Of a DNA stretch of 64,000 nt, positions 8,866 to 15,073 are shown one piece after another. The notes beneath the pieces were generated by a model, which did not search any database, was not told the origin of the DNA, and saw nothing but the letters and a program-made list of their open reading frames with translations. Position 1 is the first letter of the stretch. Each line of letters opens with the position of its first letter. The position numbers were made by a program, and so were the translations under genes. This DNA comes from Posidoniimonas polymericola (GTDB lineage Bacteria > Planctomycetota > Planctomycetia > Pirellulales > Lacipirellulaceae): assembly GCF_007859935.1 (NCBI RefSeq), contig NZ_SJPO01000012.1:62001-126000 (forward strand). Reading direction: 5' to 3'.

Positions 8866-9159
8866 TTAAGAGTCTGACCAGAAACGAAAGCATGTCTCGT
8901 GTAAGTTTCGATCGAATCGCACGCCGTCTTCATCGACAACGTACACAAGGCCGTGGTCAGCCAGCGCAGAACTACCGTCGAGTGTCACCAGAACGCCGTG
9001 AAAGATGCCGCGAAGTTCGTCATGGACGACCGATCGGACTTCCGAATTGCTAGTAGACTCTAGCCGTCTACACCGTCGTTCGGCAGTCGCGATAACCCCC
9101 TTCGCGAGATCATCAACAAACAAATCTTGCATCGGGCTAGCGGACATCGATCGCTCCAA
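8866..9159 (-). CDS. Small hypothetical protein between pyrD and trpS
   Basis: A 97-residue cytosolic protein not recognised with confidence. It is acidic in its second half, with a run of predicted strands (VRSVVHDELRGIFHGVLVTL, then LVYVVDEDGVRFDRNLHE) and ends CFRFWSDS. It starts 10 bp after the pyrD stop on the same strand, so it is probably translated from the pyrD transcript. Its codons use more A/T in third positions than the flanking genes, hinting at a different history. No signal peptide, membrane segment or Cys motif is present. The alternative, that it is a chance frame, is less likely given the tight spacing and protein-like composition. Confidence 0.6.
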   Translation of the reverse strand: MERSMSASPMQDLFVDDLAKGVIATAERRCRRLESTSNSEVRSVVHDELRGIFHGVLVTLDGSSALADHGLVYVVDEDGVRFDRNLHETCFRFWSDS

Positions 9160-9169
9160 TGAAATGCCT

Positions 9170-10111
9170 CTAATTCCCGTTCGCGACTTTCAACGTGCCG
9201 ACGACTTGCGTAACGCTCGCAGCTCCCAGCTCCTCTAGCGCCCCCGGCAGCGCGTCCAGCGCCTCCATGCTCGCGGTCGGCCGGTAAAAGTTCACCGTGC
9301 CGAGCTGCACCGCGCTGGCGCCGGCGACCAGGAACTCCATGACGTCGTCGATGTTCTGGATGCCGCCGATGCCGACAATCGGGGTCTGGGTCGCCTGGGC
9401 GGCCTGGTAGACGCACCGCAGGGCGATCGGCTTGATGGCCGGGCCCGACAGGCCGCCGACGCCGTTGCCCAGGATGGGCTTCTGCTTCCGCCAGTCGACC
9501 ACCATGCCGAGCACGGTGTTGATCAGCGAGAGGGCGTCGGCGCCGCCCGCCTCGGCCGCTTTGGCCATCACGGCGATGCTCGTGACGTTGGGAGTCAGCT
9601 TGGCGAGGATCGGCAGGTCGCACGCCGCGCGGCAGGCGGCCACCAGCCGCTCGCACATCTGCGGATCGACGCCGAAGTCGACGCCGTGCGACACGTTCGG
9701 GCACGAAATATTGAGCTCGATCGCCGCCGGGCCCTCGACCTCACCCAGCCGGCTGCACATCGCGACGAACTCGTCGTGCGTGCGGCCGGCGACGCTGACG
9801 ATGATCGGCGCGCCGGTCGACCGCAGGTACGGCAGGTGCCCGCCGATGAACGCCTCAAGGCCGTCGTTGTCGAGGCCGATGGCGTTGAGCATCCCGCCCG
9901 AGGTCTCGACCGTACGCCACGGCGCGTTGCCCTGGCGGGGCTCGTGCGTGATGGTCTTCGGCACGATCCCGCCCAGCCGCGCGAGGTCGACGAAGGCCTC
10001 CATCTCGCGGGCGTAGCCGAAAGTGCCGGAGGCGACCAGCACGGGATTGGGCAGCCGCAAGCGGCCGAGCGATACCTCTAGCGAGGCCGCGGTAGCGGAA
10101 TCTGCAAGCAT
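9170..10111 (-). CDS. pyrD: Dihydroorotate dehydrogenase, class 1B type
   Basis: This enzyme oxidises dihydroorotate to orotate with FMN in pyrimidine synthesis. The 313-residue product begins with [19 protein letters not shown]. The catalytic cysteine is C137 in [10 protein letters not shown], which marks class 1 (class 2 has Ser). Phosphate/FMN-binding elements follow: [41 protein letters not shown] and [27 protein letters not shown]. Class 1B enzymes work with an iron-sulfur PyrK subunit and NAD; no pyrK is in this window. It is first in a minus-strand group with the small unknown gene and trpS. Confidence 0.95.
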   Translation of the reverse strand: MLADSATAASLEVSLGRLRLPNPVLVASGTFGYAREMEAFVDLARLGGIVPKTITHEPRQGNAPWRTVETSGGMLNAIGLDNDGLEAFIGGHLPYLRSTGAPIIVSVAGRTHDEFVAMCSRLGEVEGPAAIELNISCPNVSHGVDFGVDPQMCERLVAACRAACDLPILAKLTPNVTSIAVMAKAAEAGGADALSLINTVLGMVVDWRKQKPILGNGVGGLSGPAIKPIALRCVYQAAQATQTPIVGIGGIQNIDDVMEFLVAGASAVQLGTVNFYRPTASMEALDALPGALEELGAASVTQVVGTLKVANGN

Positions 10112-10248
10112 GCGCGCAGCGTGGGGTAACAGGCGGCGGTAGGTTCAGCCAGCCATGCTATCGGGCCACGCCTGCGCGAACAATCCGCGCAGCTGCTCCC
10201 GGGGCGCAGCCCTGACTTTCACCGCTGGTTGCTAGCCGCCCGCCTGGA

Positions 10249-10467
10249 TCAGATCACCAGGCCGTTGGTGCGGTACGGCTTCATGTGGCTCGGCTGGTCC
10301 AAGAACCAGATGCGTTCCCACTCGTCCAGGAACGTACGCAGGTCCTCAGACGTGTAGATCAGCTGCTGGGCACGGCGGGCCGGGTCGGCCGAGTAGATCG
10401 GCAGAAGGCATCCCGTGCTGCTAGCCAAACCGCAAGCCGCAACGACAATCAATATCCACTTACGCAT
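10249..10467 (-). CDS. Mini-lipoprotein, conserved planctomycete type
   Basis: 72 residues. The N-terminus (MRKWILIVVAACGLASSTGC) is a lipoprotein signal with a lipobox-like STGC, leaving a mature protein of about 52 residues. The mature part holds LRTFLDEWERIWFLDQPSHM followed by KPYRTNGLVI. The EWERxWFLDQPSHxxPYRT pattern is one I associate with short exported proteins of Pirellulales, which is recall and not a search result. The ATG at 10467 is chosen because it starts the signal peptide; longer upstream frames lack one. Role unknown; probably membrane-anchored in the periplasm. Confidence 0.7.
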   Translation of the reverse strand: MRKWILIVVAACGLASSTGCLLPIYSADPARRAQQLIYTSEDLRTFLDEWERIWFLDQPSHMKPYRTNGLVI

Positions 10468-10852
10468 TGCTGCTGCGCTCCTCCGTGAGTGTCCACCCGC
10501 AGGCATCGGCCTGCTGGTGGCGCGGAATTCAGCCGGTCCCACCGGCTGCTGCTGACGCCCGCAGTGCGGGCGCGTCGTCAAAAATGCTTGGCTCCCGGTG
10601 GTTTACGCCGAGAGCGGTCGTTTGTGTGTGCGAGTAGGGGGCGCCCCGCTGGTGGGCGTGTGGGCGGGCACCAGCGACCGGGCCGGGGACGATAGCGGTC
10701 CCCGCGGGTGGTGTCCAGCTGAGTTGCCGAGCGGGCGGCTGCCGGCGCGACCGTGCGCCTGGCTGGCGGATGCGTGTGAGAGGGTTGGCGCCAGCGCCAC
10801 TCGGATCAGAACGAAGAGATCGGTGACGAGATCGAGCTTTCAGGCCGGCGGG
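10468..10852. other. Non-coding stretch with two hairpins
   Basis: 385 bp between the mini-lipoprotein and the HU gene. Two perfect hairpins are visible: CAGCCGGT/ACCGGCTG at 10530-10548 and CGCCCGC/GCGGGCG at 10556-10572. Either could end the HU message or shape the 5' end of the lipoprotein message. No convincing promoter or RNA gene was seen in the rest, which is GT-rich on the plus strand. Confidence 0.4.
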
Positions 10853-11299
10853 CTAGCTGCCCGAGCCAAAGCCGGGCGACTGGTCGTAACCGCTTGCGCC
10901 AGGCGGGTTTGAGGAGCCGTCCTGCGGATGGGATCCGTTGCTGCTGGGGGGAGCGTTCATTGCAGCCTCGCGAGCCGCCTCTTCGGCGTCCCGGCGGGCC
11001 TGCTCCTCAGCGGCGCGGCGTTCGAGTTCTCGAACCCGCTCCTCCATCTCTTTGCCTGGCTTGAAAGTGACCACGAACTTCTCGGGCACCGAGACCTTTT
11101 CGCCAGTCCGCGGGTTGCGGGCCTTGCGTGCGGCCCGCTTCTTGACCTCGAAGACCCCAAAATTGCGAAGCTCAATCCGATGATCTTCGACCAGCGTTTC
11201 GACGATAGCGTCGAACGTCTTCTGGACGATCTCCTTCGTCTTGAGCTGGGTCAGACCGATCTCCTCGGAGATGGTTTTGACGATCTCTTTTTTAGTCAT
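10853..11299 (-). CDS. HU/IHF-family DNA-binding protein with C-terminal tail
   Basis: A nucleoid-associated protein that bends DNA as a dimer. Residues 1-90 form the HU fold: [20 protein letters not shown], then [22 protein letters not shown] with the beta-arm [14 protein letters not shown], ending [12 protein letters not shown] 58-residue extension follows, first a charged helix rich in E, A and R and then a Ser/Gly/Pro tail ending GFGSGS, so the protein (148 aa) is well over the usual 90-100. A good Shine-Dalgarno (AGGAG, 11306-11310) sits 6 bases before the ATG at 11299, and a strong promoter lies at 11371-11399. The long UTR and promoter suggest high expression. Confidence 0.92.
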   Translation of the reverse strand: MTKKEIVKTISEEIGLTQLKTKEIVQKTFDAIVETLVEDHRIELRNFGVFEVKKRAARKARNPRTGEKVSVPEKFVVTFKPGKEMEERVRELERRAAEEQARRDAEEAAREAAMNAPPSSNGSHPQDGSSNPPGASGYDQSPGFGSGS

Positions 11300-11370
11300 A
11301 GCCGACTCCTGGAGAAAGGCGGCGAAAAGCCGAATCAGCCCTCTCGAAACAGGACTCCCTTAATGACCCA

Positions 11371-11399
11371 AGTGTAAGTCTGGCAAGCATTAGTGTCAA
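11371..11399 (-). promoter_or_regulatory. Sigma-70-type promoter of the HU gene
   Basis: On the minus strand a perfect -35 TTGACA (11394-11399) is followed by a 17-bp spacer and the -10 TACACT (11371-11376). Predicted start of transcription is near 11364, giving a leader of about 65 bases that contains the AGGAG ribosome site. Confidence 0.6.
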
Positions 11400-11709
11400 C
11401 ATCGAGCAACGCCGCGAAGCCTGTTGGGCGGGCGATTTAGCCGTTCCCAAAGCAATGCGACGAGCAGAGTTGAATCTGCGTAAGCCCATATTTTCAAAGA
11501 TCTTACGCCGTTTTGGACACATTCGGGCCCGGCTTGGCGCGGCATGAGCGTTGGAAACCGTTGACGGCAAAAGACTTACGCCATCTACGGACCCACGGCT
11601 CACGCAACGAGACAAAGTCGTTGCAATGAGTATCGGCAGCCCAACCAACAGGCTTTACCTAATCAGAACAAACCAGCAGAAAGGTCGGCGGGGACGCCGG
11701 CGGCGCTAG
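11400..11709. other. Intergenic stretch upstream of the HU promoter
   Basis: About 310 bp with no gene-like frame. It is less GC-rich than the surroundings and contains the heptamer GCGTAAG once (11478-11484) and its complement CTTACGC twice (11502-11508, 11575-11581). The first two form a 7-bp inverted repeat with 17 bases between. These could be protein-binding sites upstream of the HU promoter; that is speculation. Confidence 0.35.
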
Positions 11710-12141
11710 CTAGACGTGGAACGTCTTGCGGGCGGCCTCGATATCGTCGAGTTGGTAGAGCTTGCCCTTGCCGCTGCCGGGGCACTCCTGGCAGGTCTCT
11801 TCCCAGGCCTCGGCAGACTTGAGGTTCGAGTCCCAGAACGGCCAGGTGCGGCACTGCCGCGGCCGGGCGGCGTACACCCGGCAGCCGCGGGACTCAAGGT
11901 CAAAGAACACACAGTCGCCGTCTGAGTATTCGGCGAGGCTCTTGCGGATACCGATCTTGCGGATGTACTTCCGTTCGAACTCCGCCACCGACAGCTCGAC
12001 CTCCGCCGCCAGCGCGGCGATCTCGGCCTTGTTGACCCACACGTAACCCGGCGCGCCGGTGCAGCAGTCGCCGCAGCCGGTGCACTTGAAGCGGAGGCCG
12101 TCCTTGTACCAGGGTTCGCTGTTCTTGGGCGCGGCGGGCAT
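11710..12141 (-). CDS. YkgJ-family cysteine cluster protein
   Basis: 143 residues of the zinc/iron-chelating YkgJ family. The Cys motifs are FKCTGCGDCCTG near residues 21-32 and, further on, GDCVFFD, GCRVYAARPRQCRTWPFW and ETCQECPG. These eight or more cysteines match the CxxCxxCC...C...C layout that binds a metal or Fe-S cluster. The exact role is unknown in most bacteria; links to redox or cofactor assembly are suggested for the family. It is the last gene of the six-gene minus-strand run that carries moaDEA and a cysteine desulfurase, starting 49 bp after it. The ATG at 12141 is used since conserved sequence begins at once. Confidence 0.88.
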   Translation of the reverse strand: MPAAPKNSEPWYKDGLRFKCTGCGDCCTGAPGYVWVNKAEIAALAAEVELSVAEFERKYIRKIGIRKSLAEYSDGDCVFFDLESRGCRVYAARPRQCRTWPFWDSNLKSAEAWEETCQECPGSGKGKLYQLDDIEAARKTFHV

Positions 12142-12190
12142 GCGTCGATGGGCGTGTGGGTGAGGTGAGCGTGGCGTCGGAGCGCGGCGG

Positions 12191-13345
12191 CTAGCCAGCA
12201 GCAACCGCTGCGATGGCGGCGACCACCTGCTCGATTTCGTCTTCGGTGGTAAACACGCCGGAGCTGAGCCGCAGCGTTCCGCCCTGGGAGGTCCCCAGTC
12301 GGCGGTGCATCTGCGGGGCGCAGTGCAGCCCGGCGCGCGATTCAACGCCTGCGGACAGCTCTAATAGGGCCGCCAGTTCGTGCGGATCATAACCGTCGAC
12401 CAGCAGGCTCACAACGCCCACCCGCTCGGCACACTCGGTCGGGCCGAACAGTCGGCAGCCAGGCAGCCCGAGCAGGCCGTCGATCAGCTGGCGGGTGCGT
12501 TCGCCGATTTGCGTGCCGAGCACGTCGACGCCCACTTCGAGCACGTGCTCCACCCCAGCGACCAATCCGGCCAGCCCAACGACGTTCGCGTTGCCGCACT
12601 CCAGCAGCGTTGGCATCTCGGTGGGCTGCACGGGCAGGTCGCTCTGGCCGCCCGTGCCGCCTTGCCGCAGCGGAGTGAGCTGCCGCTCGACGCCGGGCCG
12701 GACGTACAGAAACCCCGTACCCGTGGGGCCGAGCAGGCCCTTGTGCCCCGGCGCCGCCAACAGGTCGATGGCGAACGCCTGCACGTCGATCCTGGCGTGC
12801 CCTGCCGACTGGGCGGCGTCGACCAGCAGCAGCGTGTCACGGTCGCGGAGCCCGGCGGCGACCGCCTCGATCGGCTGCAGCGCGCCGGTAACGTTCGAGG
12901 CGTGCGTCAGCGCTACCAGTCGCGTGTCGGGGCGGACCGCCGCCAGCAGCCGCTCCGCATCAACGCGGCCGGAGTCGTCACAGTCGACGACCGTTAGCTC
13001 GCAGCCGAGCCGCCGCTCGGCGTGGTGCAGCGGGCGGAGGACCGAGTTGTGCTCGCACACCGTGGTGACCACGTGATCGCCGCGGCCCAGCACGCCGTGG
13101 ATTGCGGTGTTCAACGCGTCGGTGCCGTTGTGCAGGAATGCGATGCAGCTCGGCTGCTCGGCGCCGATCAGCCTCCCGACGACTTCCCGTGCGCGGTCGA
13201 CAATCCGCTGTGCACCCATCGCGCTCGCGTGCCCTCCCCTGCCGGCCGAGCCCCCGTCGTCACGAAGGTGGCCGGCCATCGACTCGACCACCTGCGGGGG
13301 CTTAGGCCAACTTGTCGCCGCGTTGTCGAGGTAGATGCGCGCCAT
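12191..13345 (-). CDS. Cysteine desulfurase family protein (class V aminotransferase)
   Basis: A PLP enzyme expected to take sulfur from cysteine and pass it on as a persulfide. The 384-residue product starts MARIYLDNAATSWPKPP, has D176 in LLVDAAQSAGH and the Schiff-base lysine K202 in APGHKGLLGPTG. The sulfur-carrying cysteine is probably C342 in RAGLHCAP, close to the C-terminal GTLRLSSGVFTTEDEI. It resembles the stand-alone family found near selenium or molybdenum cofactor genes more than IscS. It lies 23 bp after moaA on the same strand, so sulfur supply for the MoaD thiocarboxylate is a reasonable inference. The ATG at 13345 excludes 59 low-complexity Arg-rich residues. Confidence 0.9.
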   Translation of the reverse strand: MARIYLDNAATSWPKPPQVVESMAGHLRDDGGSAGRGGHASAMGAQRIVDRAREVVGRLIGAEQPSCIAFLHNGTDALNTAIHGVLGRGDHVVTTVCEHNSVLRPLHHAERRLGCELTVVDCDDSGRVDAERLLAAVRPDTRLVALTHASNVTGALQPIEAVAAGLRDRDTLLLVDAAQSAGHARIDVQAFAIDLLAAPGHKGLLGPTGTGFLYVRPGVERQLTPLRQGGTGGQSDLPVQPTEMPTLLECGNANVVGLAGLVAGVEHVLEVGVDVLGTQIGERTRQLIDGLLGLPGCRLFGPTECAERVGVVSLLVDGYDPHELAALLELSAGVESRAGLHCAPQMHRRLGTSQGGTLRLSSGVFTTEDEIEQVVAAIAAVAAG

Positions 13346-13368
13346 GGTTCGGAATCCCGCCAAGGAAG

Positions 13369-14385
13369 TCAGCCGCCGATCTGGTACATCGCCCGATCGG
13401 GCCGGTGGAAGCCGGGCGCGTCGATGCCGTGGCCCGCCCGCTTGGCGGCGACGGCTTCGCGGATTAGGCGGGCGAGGTCGCCGTCGGAAGCCCCGTCGCG
13501 GAGCAGCCGCCGGGCGTCCCATTCTTCGGGGCTGAACAGGCAGTTGCGGATTTGCCCCTCCGCCGTCAGCCGCAGTCGGTTGCAGTCGCTGCAGAACGGC
13601 TGGGTCACCGGGTTGATGAAGCCCACCACGCCGCCGTCGGCGAATGCGTAGTCGCGGGCGGGCTGGCTTGGGTCGCTGCGGGGGGCGGGCGAGAGCGGCC
13701 CGAATTCGGCTTCGAGCGCCGCCAAGATCTCATCGCCCGACAGCACCTGGTCCCGCCGCCACGAGGCGTCGGCGTCGAGCGGCATGTATTCAATGAACCG
13801 CAACTCGAGCGCGCGTTCGCGGGCGAACCGGCCGAGCGGCACGATCTCCTGCTCGGTGACGCCACGCATGGCGATGGCGTTGATCCGAATCGACGAGAAG
13901 CCGGCCTGCTGGGCCGCCTCGATGCCGCGCAGCACCTCGGGCAGTAGGTCGCGGCGGGTCAGCTCGCGGAACGCCTCGGGCCGCACGGTGTCGAGGCTGA
14001 TATTCAGCCGGTCCAGGCCCGCCGCCTTCAGCTCTGCCGCGTGCCGGTCGAGCAGCACGCCGTTGGTAGTGAGCGTGACCTCGTCGATGCCGGCGATGCC
14101 GACCAGCCGGCGGACCAGCTCGGACAGCTCGCTGCGCACCAGCGGCTCGCCGCCTGTCAGCCGGACCTGACGCACGCCCAGCCGGGCCGAGACACGCACA
14201 AACCGCTCCAGCTCTTCGAAGGTCAGCACTTCGCGCCGCGGCAGGAACAGCACCTGCTCACCCGGCATGCAGTACACGCAGCGGATGTTGCAGCGGTCGG
14301 TCACGCTGAGCCGCAGGCTGGTGTGCGTGCGGCCAAAACTGTCGACCAGCGGCGGGGCGGCTGCGATAGACGAAGGCGAGGTCAC
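13369..14385 (-). CDS. moaA: GTP 3',8-cyclase
   Basis: A radical-SAM enzyme that, with MoaC, turns GTP into cyclic pyranopterin monophosphate, the first step of molybdenum cofactor synthesis. The N-terminal 4Fe-4S ligands are C32, C36 and C39 in CNIRCVYCMPG. The second cluster is held by C265, C268 and C282 in FCSDCNRLRLTAEGQIRNC. The protein ends in Gly-Gly, the C-terminal tail needed for activity in MoaA. The length of 338 is typical. Its start overlaps the moaE stop by four bases, so the two are translationally coupled. No moaC is in the window. Confidence 0.96.
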   Translation of the reverse strand: MTSPSSIAAAPPLVDSFGRTHTSLRLSVTDRCNIRCVYCMPGEQVLFLPRREVLTFEELERFVRVSARLGVRQVRLTGGEPLVRSELSELVRRLVGIAGIDEVTLTTNGVLLDRHAAELKAAGLDRLNISLDTVRPEAFRELTRRDLLPEVLRGIEAAQQAGFSSIRINAIAMRGVTEQEIVPLGRFARERALELRFIEYMPLDADASWRRDQVLSGDEILAALEAEFGPLSPAPRSDPSQPARDYAFADGGVVGFINPVTQPFCSDCNRLRLTAEGQIRNCLFSPEEWDARRLLRDGASDGDLARLIREAVAAKRAGHGIDAPGFHRPDRAMYQIGG

Positions 14386-14816
14386 GGGGCGTCCCCCTCA
14401 CTCACGGGCGCGGGGTGGACCCACTCGGTCGCGCCGTCGGACCAGCGTTCCTGCTTCCAGATCGGGACCGAGCGTTTCAGCTCGTCAATCAGCCAACGGG
14501 CCGCCTCGAACGCCTCGGGCCGGTGGGCCGAGCTGACCACCACGGCGACACTCGCCTCGGAGAGCGGCGTGAGGCCTAGCCGGTGGGTGATGCAGCACTC
14601 CTCGAGCGGCCAGCGGCCGCGGGCTTCCCGCTCCAAGCGTTCCAGCTCGCGTTGGGCCATCTCGGCGTAGGCCTCGTAGACCAGCTCGACCGTCTGGCGG
14701 TCGCCGGTGAACTCGCGGGTGATCCCGAGGAACGTGACCACCGCCCCCGCCGCGGGGACCTGCGCCCGCGCGATCATCGGCGCCAGGTCGATCAGGTCGT
14801 GGGTGATCTGGATCAT
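14382..14816 (-). CDS. moaE: Molybdopterin synthase catalytic subunit
   Basis: MoaE places two sulfurs from MoaD thiocarboxylate onto cyclic pyranopterin monophosphate to form molybdopterin. The 144-residue product shows the family features: GAVVTFLGITREF near residue 25, VYEAYAEMAQREL, then CCITHRLGLTPLSEASVAVVVSSAHR and the catalytic lysine region LKRSVPIWKQERWSDG. It is 11 bp after moaD and overlaps moaA, within the tight minus-strand operon. Confidence 0.95.
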   Translation of the reverse strand: MIQITHDLIDLAPMIARAQVPAAGAVVTFLGITREFTGDRQTVELVYEAYAEMAQRELERLEREARGRWPLEECCITHRLGLTPLSEASVAVVVSSAHRPEAFEAARWLIDELKRSVPIWKQERWSDGATEWVHPAPVSEGDAP

Positions 14817-14827
14817 TTACGCAATGC

Positions 14828-15073
14828 CTAGCCGCCACTCACGGGCGGGATGAGCGCAATCTCAGTGGTCGGGTCGACCTTGTCGGTCGGGTCGACGTAT
14901 CCCGCGTCCGCGGCGAAGCGTGCGGATTGGAGCAATCGGCCCAGCGCGGGGAAGCGTCCGGCAAGGGCCACGGCCAGGTCGGCGTAGGTCGCGCCGGGCT
15001 CGAGGGGAGCCTCGACGTGGTCGGCTCCGACCGCCTCGCGGGCGCCGGCGAACATCAGCACGGTGACAGTCAT
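14828..15073 (-). CDS. moaD: Molybdopterin synthase sulfur carrier subunit
   Basis: An 81-residue ubiquitin-like sulfur carrier. It ends IALIPPVSGG; the C-terminal Gly-Gly is adenylated and converted to a thiocarboxylate by a MoeB-type enzyme, none of which is seen in the window. The N-terminal MTVTVLMFAGAREAVGADHVE is typical of MoaD. Its ATG overlaps the TGA of the upstream FAD/Fe-S gene (ATGA), which shows translational coupling. Confidence 0.93.
   Translation of the reverse strand: MTVTVLMFAGAREAVGADHVEAPLEPGATYADLAVALAGRFPALGRLLQSARFAADAGYVDPTDKVDPTTEIALIPPVSGG

Noticed and set aside
11820..11836. GGTTCGAGTCC, similar to a tRNA T-loop
   Set aside because: It lies inside the YkgJ coding region and has no acceptor or anticodon arms around it.
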